From Streptomyces viridochromogenes DSM 40736 (GTDB taxonomy: Bacteria > Actinomycetota > Actinomycetes > Streptomycetales > Streptomycetaceae), in contig NZ_GG657757.1 of the NCBI RefSeq assembly GCF_000158955.1, positions 2,505,415 through 2,569,414 on the forward strand: DNA of 64,000 nt. The letters run 5' to 3'. Below are positions 17,790 through 27,016 of this stretch, piece after piece. A program made the position numbers and the translations under genes. Numbering within the stretch: position 1 is the stretch's first letter; each line of letters begins with the position of its first letter. A model generated the notes under the pieces. The model was not told the DNA's origin. It was given only the letters and a program-made list of their open reading frames with translations, and searched no databases.

Positions 17790-18302
17790 TCAGCCGACGA
17801 ACTCGACGTCGGACGTCAGCCAGCGGCCGTCCTTGTGTACGAGGTCGAGCTGGAGCCGGTACGTGCGTGCCTCGCCCTCCGGCACGGCGGTGTTGGTGAC
17901 CTTGCTGTCGGCGACCACCAGCACCCGGGCCGAGTTCTCGTCGGAGCGGATGATGCCCGCCTCCAGGACCTGGCCTTCGGACACGGACTTGTTCCGGTCC
18001 ACCAGCTTCGTCAACTGGTCCGTCTGTGCGGTGAACTGCTTCTTGAAGTCGCCGGTCGCGCCCGCCAGTACGTTCGCGCTGTCGCGGTCGTAGTGCCGGT
18101 AGTCGAGGGAGGTGAAGTTCAGTGCCGACTGGCGGGCCGCGGCCAGGACGCCCTGGCGTCGTTGCTCCGTCTCGTGTTGTTCGTAGAGACCGAGGGCCAG
18201 ACAGATCGTCAGTGCCGTGGTGATGACGGTGGCCGCGACGAGTCCCACCGTCATCACTCCGGGGCGCAGCGGTCTCATTCCATGGGGCCAACGAGCAGCC
18301 AT
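17790..18302 (-). CDS. Mce-associated membrane protein
   Basis: This 170-residue protein has a single membrane helix near the N-terminus and an extracytoplasmic domain containing YRHYDRDSA. That echoes the same motif in the next Mas protein, so the two are paralogues. The ATG at 18302 is preferred because AAAGGAG lies 8 nt upstream. A second ATG at 18278 forms an ATGA overlap with the mceF stop and is also possible. It probably belongs to the Mce complex as an accessory subunit. Confidence 0.78.
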   Translation of the reverse strand: MAARWPHGMRPLRPGVMTVGLVAATVITTALTICLALGLYEQHETEQRRQGVLAAARQSALNFTSLDYRHYDRDSANVLAGATGDFKKQFTAQTDQLTKLVDRNKSVSEGQVLEAGIIRSDENSARVLVVADSKVTNTAVPEGEARTYRLQLDLVHKDGRWLTSDVEFVG

Positions 18303-19552
18303 TGCCACGACTCCTTTCCGAACACGGCCTGCTGGCCGCCCGTCGAGCCGATCTCGACGTTCTTTCCGTCCGGGCCGGTGGTGGTGCCGGTCTCCGGGTC
18401 GTACGGGGTGGCGTACGCCGCCTGGTTCGCGCCGCCGTCGGCGGCCGACGCGCCCGGGGCGTTCTGCGCGCCCCGTACCGACGACTCGCTGCCGCGCGGG
18501 AGTGTGCAACGGGCGTCGGTGTTCGCCTCGCGTGTGCTGGTGTCCGCGGGGTCGCGGCGTGCCGTGCCGTACCCCTGGGTGCAGGACGGCGGGTCGTCGG
18601 CGTTCAGCACCAGGCCGAAGTGGGTGGTGCCGTCGCCCGGGATGACCGTGTAGCTGCCCTCGACCATCAGCGGGAAGGTGACCAGGGCCTGCTCCACCCC
18701 GGGGAGGCGGGCCAGCGTGACCTGGCCGCCGCTGATCAGGTTGGCCAGCAGGACCGACAGCTCCGGCCCGGTCGACTTCAGCAGCGAGTTCAGCTCCTGC
18801 GCCGCCGGCCTCGCGTTGCCGATCAGCTTGCGCAGGTCCCCGTCGCTCGTCTTCAACTGGGCCGAGAGGGCCGCCAGATCGCGCGCGAACGACTTGATCG
18901 ACGATCCCTGGTCGGCCTGCGTCTTCAGGACCTTCCGTGAGTCCTCGATCAGGCCGATCGTCTCCGGCAGCGCCTCGGACGCCGACCCGACCAGGGTGTT
19001 GCCCGAGTCCACCAGGCGGCTCAGGTTCGGGCCCGTGCCGGCGAAGGCCTCGCCCAACTCGTCGACCGTGACCCGTAGGTCGTCCTTGCCGACCGAGTTC
19101 ACCAGGCGGTCCAGGCTGAGGACCATGTCCGTCGTCGGCAGCGGCACCCGCGTGCTCTCGCGCGGGATCGTGCTGCCGTCCAGCAGGTACGGGCCGTGGG
19201 AGGCGCGGGGCTGAAGGTCGACGTACTGTTCGCCCACCGCCGAACGGTTCGCCACCACCGCCAGCGTGTCCGCCGGGATGCGCGGCGCACCGTCGTCGAT
19301 GTCGAGGTCGACCGATACCCCGTCCGGGCCGGTCAGGCGCAGGGCGCCGACCTTGCCCACCGGCACCCCGCGATACGTGACCTCGGCACCGGGGAAGACG
19401 CCCCCGGAGTCGGCGAAGTCGGCCCGCACGGCGTAGCCGCGGTCCAGGACCTCGTCCACCAGGCCCGTGTACTCGGCGCCGACGTACGACACGCCTACGG
19501 CGGTGATGGTGGCGAAGGCCATCAGTTGCACCTTGACCGTACGGGTGATCAC
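18275..19552 (-). CDS. mceF: MCE-family protein (MceF position)
   Basis: This substrate-channel protein of 425 residues has an N-terminal signal anchor and an MCE/MlaD domain (about 35-115, with GVPVGKVGAL). A long helical region follows, and then an unstructured C-terminus. The GTG start overlaps the mceE stop (GTGA). It is the sixth and last MCE gene. MCE proteins form hexameric tubes that carry lipids across the periplasm-like space to the YrbE permeases. The substrate in Streptomyces is not readable from sequence. Confidence 0.88.
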   Translation of the reverse strand: MITRTVKVQLMAFATITAVGVSYVGAEYTGLVDEVLDRGYAVRADFADSGGVFPGAEVTYRGVPVGKVGALRLTGPDGVSVDLDIDDGAPRIPADTLAVVANRSAVGEQYVDLQPRASHGPYLLDGSTIPRESTRVPLPTTDMVLSLDRLVNSVGKDDLRVTVDELGEAFAGTGPNLSRLVDSGNTLVGSASEALPETIGLIEDSRKVLKTQADQGSSIKSFARDLAALSAQLKTSDGDLRKLIGNARPAAQELNSLLKSTGPELSVLLANLISGGQVTLARLPGVEQALVTFPLMVEGSYTVIPGDGTTHFGLVLNADDPPSCTQGYGTARRDPADTSTREANTDARCTLPRGSESSVRGAQNAPGASAADGGANQAAYATPYDPETGTTTGPDGKNVEIGSTGGQQAVFGKESWQWLLVGPME

Positions 19553-20871
19553 GGCTGGACCCCCTTCAGCATGAGCTCGGCGAGTTCGAGGTTGATCCCC
19601 TCGAGCCGGTCGCCCCGGGTGCCGTAGCCGCCGGCGCCGTAGCCGGCGGTGCACACCGGAGGGCACAGCGGGTCGTCGCCGCCCGAGGGGGCGGACGGGG
19701 ACGACGGCACGCTCGGGCCGCTCGGGCCGCTCGGGCCGCTCGGCAGCGCGGTGGGCTTCGGCACGCTCGGGAGATCCGGTACGTCCGGGAGATCCGGCGC
19801 GTCCGGCAGGTCCGGGGGGTCGGGAAGGTCGGGTACCGGAGTGTCCCCGCCGTTTCCGCCACCCGGTTTGTCCGTCAGGTTGCCGTAGATCCCGGCCAGA
19901 TCGAGGTCCGCGGTGATGTGCAGGTTGACGTAGTCGCCCTTGATGGCGTCCACCACGTTGCGCGGGAACGGGTAAGTCGTGAGCAGCTCAAGGGAGTTGG
20001 GCAAGTCGCTGCCCGCCTTGTTGAGCTGTTGCAGGATCGGCCGCAGTTGCCTGAGATTCTCGACCGTGTCGTCGTGCGAGGCGTCGACCACCTTGGTGCC
20101 GGTCTTACCCAGCTCGGACAGGGCGGTGAGCATCTTGGTCAGGTCGCGGCGCTGGTCGGCCAGGACCTTCAGGGCGGGCGGCATCGCGTCGACGGCCTCG
20201 GCGATCGTCGTCCTCTCCTTGCCCAGCCGTGCGGCCAGCCGGTCCACGGCCTTCAGCGCGCGGACGATGTCCTGGCGCTGGTCGTCCAGGCCGCCGATGA
20301 AGGTGTCGAGCTCCTTGAGCAGGGACCTGACCCGGTTCTCGCGGCCGTCCAGGGCCTTGTTCAGCTCCGTGGTGATCGTCTTGAGCTGGGCCACGCCGCC
20401 GCCGTTGAGCAGGGCGGACAGCGCCGACAGCACCTCCTCGACCTCCGGGTTGCGGCCGCTGCGGGACAGGGGGATCACATCACCGTCGCGGAGCCGGCCG
20501 GCCGGTGCGGTCTCCAGCGGCCTGGACAGTGCCACGTACTTCTCGCCGAGCATGCTGGTCTGCCGCAGCTCGGCGATGGCGTTGGCGGGCAGCTTCACCG
20601 AGTCGGCGACCCGGAGGCGAGCCCTCGCGTGCCAGCCCTCCAGCTCCACCTTCTCCACCGCGCCCACCGTGACGTTGTTGACCTTGACCGCCGACTGCGG
20701 GACCAGGTCGAGGACGTCGCGGAACTCGACGGTGACGTGGTAGGCGTGGCCGCCTGGAGCGGCTCCGCCGGGGAGCGGGACGTCGTACCAGCCGTTGAAC
20801 TCGCAGCCGGACAGGAGCAGCGTCCCGACGGCCGCCCACGCGACGGCCCCGCCCTTGCGCAGTGGCCTCAT
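19549..20871 (-). CDS. mceE: MCE-family lipoprotein (MceE position)
   Basis: The start MRPLRKGG leads into a lipoprotein signal with lipobox LLSGC (Cys23), which marks this as the lipidated member of the MCE set, as in mycobacterial MceE/LprK. An MCE domain (about 45-125) and a helical region follow. The C-terminus contains many D-L-P-x repeats (about 350-400) of low complexity. It runs to 440 residues and overlaps the mceD stop by ATGA. Confidence 0.88.
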   Translation of the reverse strand: MRPLRKGGAVAWAAVGTLLLSGCEFNGWYDVPLPGGAAPGGHAYHVTVEFRDVLDLVPQSAVKVNNVTVGAVEKVELEGWHARARLRVADSVKLPANAIAELRQTSMLGEKYVALSRPLETAPAGRLRDGDVIPLSRSGRNPEVEEVLSALSALLNGGGVAQLKTITTELNKALDGRENRVRSLLKELDTFIGGLDDQRQDIVRALKAVDRLAARLGKERTTIAEAVDAMPPALKVLADQRRDLTKMLTALSELGKTGTKVVDASHDDTVENLRQLRPILQQLNKAGSDLPNSLELLTTYPFPRNVVDAIKGDYVNLHITADLDLAGIYGNLTDKPGGGNGGDTPVPDLPDPPDLPDAPDLPDVPDLPSVPKPTALPSGPSGPSGPSVPSSPSAPSGGDDPLCPPVCTAGYGAGGYGTRGDRLEGINLELAELMLKGVQP

Positions 20872-21983
20872 GCGCTCGCCCCCAGGATTCCGCCGAGGGT
20901 GCGGTCGACCGTGCCGGTGACCGCGGTGCCCTGGGGGACTTCGGGCAGGGAGTCGAAGAGGTCCCTCAGGTCCCCGCAGTCGGTCTTCTCCCCTGTCGTC
21001 TTCAGGATCGAGCACAGCAGCGACGCCGGATCCTGGGGACGGTCGGGGTTGTTGCGGGTGTCGAGGGTGCCCGCGGAGGGGTTGTACGCGTTGTTCAGGT
21101 TCGACATGCCCGTCGGCGCTACCTCCAGCAGCTCCTGAAGCGCCGCGCGCTGGGTGACGAGCACCTTGGTCACCTTGCTCAGGCCGGACACGTTCGAGGT
21201 CAGCGACTTCTTGTTGTTCTTCACGAATTCGGACACGTCACCGAGGGCCGTGCCGAGGTTCTTCAGCGCCGCCGCCAGGTCCTTGCGCTCGCCCGCGAGT
21301 TGCGCGGCGACCTTGGCGAGGCTGCTGTTGAACGACCGCACGCTCTTGTCGTCCGCCGCCAGCGCCGCCGTGAACACCTGAAGGTTTTGGACCGTGCCGA
21401 ACAGGTCCGTGCGGCCGTCGGAGAGAGTCGTGACCGCCTCCGAGAGGTCCTCGACCATCCGGTGGACGTTCTCGCCCTGGCCGTCGAGGTTGTCCGCGCT
21501 GACGCCGAGCAGCCGTGACAGGGCGCCGTCCTTGTTGGCGCCCTCGGGGCCGAGTGCCTCGGCCGTGGTGTGCAGGCTGTCGAAGACGCGGTCCAGTTCG
21601 ACCGGCACGGCCGTGCGCGACTCGGGGATCTCGTCCCCGTCCCGCAGCGCCGGACCGCTCCGGTACACCGGCAGCAGTTGCACGTAACGGTCGCTGACCA
21701 CCGAGGAGTTGATGATCGCGGCCTGCGCGTCGGCCGGAACCTTGCGGTCGGCGTCGTACTCCAGCTCCACCCGCACCCGGCCCCCCTCCGGCGTGATCTT
21801 CCTGACCTCGCCGATCCGCACGCCCAGCACACGGACGTCCGAGCCGGGGTAGATGCCGACCGTGCGTGGGAAGTACGCCGTGACGCGGGCCGGCTCCTTC
21901 CGCGGCCACAGGACGTAGGTGAGCGCGGCGACCAGGGCCAGGGCGGTCAGCAGGGCCAGGCCCTTCCTCCAGCGGTTGCTCAC
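20868..21983 (-). CDS. mceD: MCE-family protein (MceD position)
   Basis: This protein of 371 residues has an N-terminal membrane anchor (about 8-26) and an MCE domain (about 32-112; GVRIGEVRKI). A coiled-coil-rich helical region follows, as expected for the channel walls of the complex. The GTG start overlaps the mceC stop (GTGA). It has no insertions or truncation relative to its neighbours. Confidence 0.88.
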   Translation of the reverse strand: MSNRWRKGLALLTALALVAALTYVLWPRKEPARVTAYFPRTVGIYPGSDVRVLGVRIGEVRKITPEGGRVRVELEYDADRKVPADAQAAIINSSVVSDRYVQLLPVYRSGPALRDGDEIPESRTAVPVELDRVFDSLHTTAEALGPEGANKDGALSRLLGVSADNLDGQGENVHRMVEDLSEAVTTLSDGRTDLFGTVQNLQVFTAALAADDKSVRSFNSSLAKVAAQLAGERKDLAAALKNLGTALGDVSEFVKNNKKSLTSNVSGLSKVTKVLVTQRAALQELLEVAPTGMSNLNNAYNPSAGTLDTRNNPDRPQDPASLLCSILKTTGEKTDCGDLRDLFDSLPEVPQGTAVTGTVDRTLGGILGASA

Positions 21984-23140
21984 TGCGTGCCTCCCGTCCG
22001 CGGTACCACCGGAGCGGCGACCATGTTCTGGATGTAGGAGTCGAACCAGCGGCCGTTGCCGAGGGTGTTGGTGAAGACCCGCACGTAGGGCGCCAGGAGC
22101 GCGATGCTCCGGTCCAGGCCGGCTTGGTTCCGTTCGAGCATCTTCACCACGGTGTCGAGGCCCTTGAGCGCGGGCCCGATCTCCTTTTCGTTGTCCTGGA
22201 CGAGGCCGGAGAGCTGGATGCCGAGTGCGGCGGAGCTCTTCAGCAGCCTGTGGATCGCCGCACGGCGCTTGCTGATCTCCTTGAACAGCTTGTCGCCGTC
22301 CTTGACCAGGGCGGTGAAGTCGCCGGAGCGTTCGGCGAGTACGCCCGTGACGCCCTTCGCGTGGCCGAGGAGTTCGCGCAGCGCCTTGTCGCGTGAGGCC
22401 ACCGTCCGGGAGATCCGGGACAGGCCCTTGATGGACGCCCGTACTTCTGAGGGGGAGTCCTCGAAGGTCGTCGAGATGGTGTCCAGCGCCTTCGCCAGCC
22501 GGTCGGTGTCGACCTTCTCCGACGTGGTGGTGAGATCGCTGAACGCCTGCACGACGTCGTACGCGGGGACGGTCCGCTTCAGGGGGATCTCGCTGCCGGG
22601 CTCCAGCCGGCCCCGGCCCTTGGGGTGCAGGGCGAGGTACTTCGCGCCGAGGATCGTCTTGACCCGGATCGACGCGCCGGTCTCGGTCCCGAACTCGGGA
22701 TCGTCCTTGATCTTGAAGGTGACCTTGACGTGGTCGCCGTCCAGGTCGACCTCCTCGACCTTGCCGACCTTGACCCCGGCGATCCGCACCTCGTCTCCCG
22801 GCTTGAGACCGCCCGCCTCCGCGAAGGCGGCGCTGTACGTCTCGCCGTCACCGATCACCGGCAGGCGGTCGGCGTTGAACGCGGCCACGGCCAGCAGTGC
22901 GAGGACGGTGAGTCCCACCGCGCCGATGACGACGGGGTTGCGCTCACGGAACGGGCGCGGGCGCGGGCGGCGCACGCGGGGAAGCCGTATGCGGGGCGGC
23001 TCCACGCGGACCTTGATCAGTGGCTGCCGACGGGGCTTGCGGTGCGGCAGCAGCCGTACCTTCGGCAGCCGTATCCTCGGCAGTCTCGGCGGGTCCACGC
23101 GCACCTTGAACAGCGGCTCGGGGCGGCGTTTGCGGCTCAT
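21980..23140 (-). CDS. mceC: MCE-family protein with repetitive basic N-terminus (MceC position)
   Basis: This 386-residue MCE protein has its anchor helix (about 70-90) preceded by an unusual cytoplasmic extension of about 65 residues. The extension contains two copies of a Pro/Arg-rich motif built around KVRVxPPR and IRLPxVR. The MCE domain follows (GVKVGKVEEV), then the helical domain. The ATG overlaps the mceB stop (ATGA). The basic extension could contact the membrane surface or the ATPase; that is inference. Confidence 0.86.
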   Translation of the reverse strand: MSRKRRPEPLFKVRVDPPRLPRIRLPKVRLLPHRKPRRQPLIKVRVEPPRIRLPRVRRPRPRPFRERNPVVIGAVGLTVLALLAVAAFNADRLPVIGDGETYSAAFAEAGGLKPGDEVRIAGVKVGKVEEVDLDGDHVKVTFKIKDDPEFGTETGASIRVKTILGAKYLALHPKGRGRLEPGSEIPLKRTVPAYDVVQAFSDLTTTSEKVDTDRLAKALDTISTTFEDSPSEVRASIKGLSRISRTVASRDKALRELLGHAKGVTGVLAERSGDFTALVKDGDKLFKEISKRRAAIHRLLKSSAALGIQLSGLVQDNEKEIGPALKGLDTVVKMLERNQAGLDRSIALLAPYVRVFTNTLGNGRWFDSYIQNMVAAPVVPRTGGTQ

Positions 23141-24174
23141 GCTCCACACCTCGCCCTCGCCACGTGCATGTCGGGCGTGAGTGCCTGCTTCGTCTTCGGC
23201 AGGACGATCCGGCCGTCGAAGTCGCACAGGTAGAAGTTGAACCACGAGCCGTAGGACGCCGTCCCCGTCAGCTCGTTGAGCTTGTTCGGCAGCCGCTTCA
23301 GCACCCCCTCCACGGTCTTCTCGTTGTCGTTCAGCGTCCCGGTGAGTCCGGTCAGTTCCGCGATGTCGTCCTTGAGCGGCGGACGCGCGTCCTTCAGCAG
23401 GCCCGAGGTGGCCTCCGTCAGATCGCCGATGTTCACGAGCGACTCCCCGATCGGCTTGCGGTCGGCGGACAGGCCCGAGATGAGCCGGCGCAGCTGCCCC
23501 AGCAGTCCGGAGAAGCGGGCGCCGCGCTTGTCGAGCGTCTCCAGCACGGTGTTGAGGTTGTCGATCACCGAGCCGATCAGCTTGTCGCGGCCGGCGAGCG
23601 TCGTGGTGAGCGACGCCGTGTGCGTCAGCAGGCTGTTGACGGTGCCGCCCTCGCCCTGGAGGGTCCTGATGATCTCGGTGGCGAGCTGGTTGACGTCCTT
23701 CGGGCTGAGCGCGGCGAACAGCGGCTTGAAGCCGTTCAGCAGCGCGTTCAGGTCGAGGGCGGGCTGGGTGCGGGCGAGCGGGATGGTGCCGCCGGGGCGC
23801 AGCCGGGTGCCGTCGCCGACGCCCTCGGTCAGCGCGACGTACCGCTGCCCGACCAGGTTGCGGTAGCGGATGACGGCGCCCGTGCTGGTGAGCAGCGGCC
23901 TGTCCTGACTGACCGTGAAGCTGACCTCGGCCAGCGTCCGGTCCTTGATCCGGATGCCCTCGACCTCGCCGACCCGCACTCCGGCCACCCGGATGTCGTC
24001 GCCCTCCTCCAGACCGGTGACGTCGCTGAAGACCGCGCGGTACTCGCGCTCCGGGGTGAAGGAGAGGTTCACGATGGTGGCGGCGAGCAGGGCCGTCGCC
24101 ACCATCGTCACCAGCGCGAAGAGACTGAACTTGATCAGCGGGGCGGCGGTCTGCCGGGCTCCTGTGGCGCTCAT
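23137..24174 (-). CDS. mceB: MCE-family protein (MceB position)
   Basis: This MCE protein has 345 residues, with an N-terminal membrane anchor (about 15-35), an MCE domain (about 40-120; GVRVGEVEGI) and a helical region. It ends soon after a conserved-looking NFYLCDFDG segment, without a disordered tail. Its ATG overlaps the mceA stop. It is part of the six-subunit lipid channel. Confidence 0.88.
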   Translation of the reverse strand: MSATGARQTAAPLIKFSLFALVTMVATALLAATIVNLSFTPEREYRAVFSDVTGLEEGDDIRVAGVRVGEVEGIRIKDRTLAEVSFTVSQDRPLLTSTGAVIRYRNLVGQRYVALTEGVGDGTRLRPGGTIPLARTQPALDLNALLNGFKPLFAALSPKDVNQLATEIIRTLQGEGGTVNSLLTHTASLTTTLAGRDKLIGSVIDNLNTVLETLDKRGARFSGLLGQLRRLISGLSADRKPIGESLVNIGDLTEATSGLLKDARPPLKDDIAELTGLTGTLNDNEKTVEGVLKRLPNKLNELTGTASYGSWFNFYLCDFDGRIVLPKTKQALTPDMHVARARCGA

Positions 24175-25418
24175 GCGACGCTCACCGCCGTCCCGCGCGC
24201 CATCGGCCCGAACAGCAGCGTCGCGACGGGCGGCACCTCGTCCGCGGGCACGCCCAGCACCGGCGCCACGAGCGAGCCGACGGCCCGCTGCTCGGCCCGG
24301 GTCGCGGAGACGTCGTGCGGGCTCAAGGACGGGCTCCCCGGCTTGGAACCGTCGTCGAGGTGGGCGCCGGGTGCCGGCACCGCGGGGTGCGGCAGGTCAC
24401 GGCACTGGGGACCGGACCGCTCGCCGTAACGGGGTTCCTCGCCCGGTTCGTACGCACCGCGCGGCCGTACGACCTCCAGCGTGATGTGCATCTTGCCGCC
24501 CCGGAACGCCTCCTCGGACGCCTTCTCCTGCCGGACCAGGCCGGCCAGCAGGCAGGGGTACTGCGGGGAGTAGCGGGCGAACAGCTCCAGCGTGGGGCGG
24601 GAGACCTGGCCGAGGGTGATCAGCCGGTCGCCGTTGGCGTCGAGGAAGTCCTCCGCGGTGCCCGCGACGGTGGCCGTGCTCTTCAGCGCCGCTGCCAGTC
24701 GGTCCTTCTGCTCCGTGATCGTGCGGCTGGTGGTGACCGTGTTGCGCAGGATCTCCATCAGGTCGGGCGCCGCGTCGCCGTACACCTCGGCGACCTCGGC
24801 GAAGCGTGCGATGTCCGCCGTGAGGGACGGCAGGTGCGGGTTGAGGCGGCTCAGGTAGTCCTCCAGTCGCGTGAGGTTGTCGCCGATCCGGTCGCCGCGG
24901 CCGTCGAGGGCGGTGGCGAACGCGGAGAGCGTGGCGTTGAGCTTGCCGGGCTGCACGGTCCGCAGCAGCGGCAGCAGGTCGTTCATCAGCTGCTGGAGTT
25001 CGATGCCGACGCGGGTGCGGTCCTGGGTGATGACGTCCCCGGCGCGGATCGGGCGGGCCGGGGGCCGCTCGGTGCTCGCGGGTGCGACCAGGTCGACGTA
25101 CTTCTCGCCGAACAGCGTCTTGGGCAGCAGGCGCGCGTGCACGTCGGAGGGGATGTGGGAGACGTACTCCGGCTTGAGCGCGATGTCGAGCCGCGCCTTG
25201 GTCCCGTCCGCGTCCACCTCGCGCACCTCGCCGACCAGCAGCCCGCGCAGCTTGACGTCGGCCCGCGGGTCGAGCTGGTTGCCGAGGCTGTCGGCCTCCA
25301 GTGTGATCCGCACGGCCGACGTGAACACCTGCTGGTAGACGGCGACGGACAGGGACAGCAGCAACGCGAGCACGGCGATGAAGACGACACCGTACAACCG
25401 CAGTCTCAGCACCCTCAT
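24171..25418 (-). CDS. mceA: MCE-family protein (MceA position)
   Basis: This is the first MCE gene after the permeases, encoding 415 residues. The N-terminal anchor starts at MRVLRLRLYG, and the MCE domain spans about 38-120 (GLLVGEVREV). A helical region and a long disordered C-terminus follow. The ATG lies 9 bp after the second yrbE stop; GGGGTGA next to that stop serves as the ribosome-binding site. A much longer reading frame running upstream is out of frame with the yrbE genes and is a shadow. Confidence 0.88.
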   Translation of the reverse strand: MRVLRLRLYGVVFIAVLALLLSLSVAVYQQVFTSAVRITLEADSLGNQLDPRADVKLRGLLVGEVREVDADGTKARLDIALKPEYVSHIPSDVHARLLPKTLFGEKYVDLVAPASTERPPARPIRAGDVITQDRTRVGIELQQLMNDLLPLLRTVQPGKLNATLSAFATALDGRGDRIGDNLTRLEDYLSRLNPHLPSLTADIARFAEVAEVYGDAAPDLMEILRNTVTTSRTITEQKDRLAAALKSTATVAGTAEDFLDANGDRLITLGQVSRPTLELFARYSPQYPCLLAGLVRQEKASEEAFRGGKMHITLEVVRPRGAYEPGEEPRYGERSGPQCRDLPHPAVPAPGAHLDDGSKPGSPSLSPHDVSATRAEQRAVGSLVAPVLGVPADEVPPVATLLFGPMARGTAVSVA

Positions 25419-25426
25419 ACGGCGGC

Positions 25427-26242
25427 TCACCCCGCGATCCGTACGGTCGTGCTGGCGCCCCAGATCGCCAGCGACAGGAAGAGGTCCAGGACGTTGATCG
25501 CCACGATCGAGGTCCGCACCGCGCGGCCCACCGCGACGCCGACGCCCGCCGGTCCGCCGCTCGCGTGGTAGCCGTAGAAGCAGTGCACCAGGATGATCAG
25601 CACGGCGAAGACCAGCACCTTCCCGAAGGACCACAGGACGTCCACCGGTGGCAGGTACTGCTGGAAGTAGTGGTCGTACGTGCCCGTGGACTGCCCGTAG
25701 TAGCCGGTGGTGATGGTGCGGGCGGCCAGGTACGAGGAGAGCAGGCCGATCACGTACAGCGGGATCACCGCGACGAACCCGGCGATCATCCGGGTCGTCA
25801 CCAGGAACGGCAGCGAGGGCACGCCCATCACTTCGAGCGCGTCGGTCTCCTCGCTGATCCGCATCGCGCCGAGCTGGGCGGTGAACCCGGCGCCCACGGT
25901 CGCGGAGAGCGCGAGGCCGGCCACCAGCGGGGCGATCTCGCGGGTGTTGAAGTACGCGGAGAGGAACGCCACGAAGTTGGAGGTGCCGAGCTGGTTGAGC
26001 GCGGCGTACCCCTGCAACCCCACTTCCGTGCCGGTGAAGAACGACAGGAAGGCGATCACACCGACCGTGCCGCCCACGACGGCGAGCGCGCCCCGGCCGA
26101 AACTCACCTCGGCGAGCAGCCGCAGGACCTCCTTCTTGTAGCGGCGCAGGGTGCGCCCCGTCCACGCCAACGAGCGGCCGTAGAAGGAGAGCTGGGTGCC
26201 CAGCGCCTCGAGGGCTTTCAGCGGGCGGTCGACGACTCTCAT
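25427..26242 (-). CDS. yrbEB: YrbE/MlaE-type ABC permease, second subunit
   Basis: This permease of 271 residues belongs to the MlaE/YrbE family, with five to six membrane helices. It carries the family loop ISEETDALEVMGV, which contacts the ATPase. It follows the first permease by 3 bp and precedes mceA by 8 bp. Together the two permeases form the heterodimeric channel that receives lipid from the MCE tube. Confidence 0.9.
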   Translation of the reverse strand: MRVVDRPLKALEALGTQLSFYGRSLAWTGRTLRRYKKEVLRLLAEVSFGRGALAVVGGTVGVIAFLSFFTGTEVGLQGYAALNQLGTSNFVAFLSAYFNTREIAPLVAGLALSATVGAGFTAQLGAMRISEETDALEVMGVPSLPFLVTTRMIAGFVAVIPLYVIGLLSSYLAARTITTGYYGQSTGTYDHYFQQYLPPVDVLWSFGKVLVFAVLIILVHCFYGYHASGGPAGVGVAVGRAVRTSIVAINVLDLFLSLAIWGASTTVRIAG

Positions 26243-26245
26243 CGG

Positions 26246-27016
26246 CTAACCCCTCTGGGGGACGACCTGGAAGTACACCGCGGTCATCACGAAGTTGGTC
26301 ACGAACAGCAACATGAAGGTGATCACCACCGACTGGTTCACCGCGTCGCCCACGCCCTTGGGCCCGCCCTTCGCCGTCAGCCCCTTGTAGGAGGCGACGA
26401 TCCCGGCGATCGCGCCGAACACCAGCGCCTTGACCTCCGCCGCCCACAGGTCGGACAGTTGGGCGAGCGTGGTGAAGGAGGCCAGGTAGGCGCCCGGGGT
26501 GCCGTTCTGCAGGACGACGTTGAAGAAATAACCGCCCGCCACACCGACCACCGACACCAGCCCGTTGAGCAGCACCGCGACCAGCATCGACGCCAGCACG
26601 CGCGGTACGACCAGCCGGTGGACGGGGTCGATGCCCAGCACCTGCATGGCGTCGATCTCGTCGCGGATCTTCCGCGCCCCGAGGTCGGCGCAGATCGCCG
26701 TGCCGCCGGCGCCCGCGATCAGCAGCGCGGTGACGATCGGCGAGGCCTCCCGCAGTACGGCGAGCACGGAGGCGGCCCCGGAGAAGGACTGGGCGCCCAG
26801 CTGCCGGGTGAGGCTGCCGATCTGCAGCGCGATGACCGCCCCGAAGGGGATGGAGACCAGGGCCGTCGGCATGATGGTCACGCTGGCGACGAACCACGCC
26901 TGCTGGATGAATTCCCGGGCCTGGAAGGGCCGCCGGGGGATCGTGCGGACCACGTCCAGCGCCATCGCGAACAGACTGCCCGAGTGCCGCAGCGCTCCGA
27001 CCGGTGACAGTCTCAC
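26246..27016 (-). CDS. yrbEA: YrbE/MlaE-type ABC permease, first subunit
   Basis: This 256-residue MlaE-family permease has the loop motif IRDEIDAMQVLGIDP, the EQ-like coupling segment of the family. The GTG start overlaps the stop of the ATPase gene (GTGA). It pairs with the adjacent permease as the inner-membrane part of the mce importer. Confidence 0.9.
   Translation of the reverse strand: MRLSPVGALRHSGSLFAMALDVVRTIPRRPFQAREFIQQAWFVASVTIMPTALVSIPFGAVIALQIGSLTRQLGAQSFSGAASVLAVLREASPIVTALLIAGAGGTAICADLGARKIRDEIDAMQVLGIDPVHRLVVPRVLASMLVAVLLNGLVSVVGVAGGYFFNVVLQNGTPGAYLASFTTLAQLSDLWAAEVKALVFGAIAGIVASYKGLTAKGGPKGVGDAVNQSVVITFMLLFVTNFVMTAVYFQVVPQRG

Noticed and set aside
24171..26897. A 908-codon frame suggesting a YrbE-MceA fusion
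   Set aside because: The upstream part is out of frame with both real permease genes and only the last 415 codons are MceA; the start at MRVLRLRLYG and the 8-bp gap from yrbEB fit separate genes.
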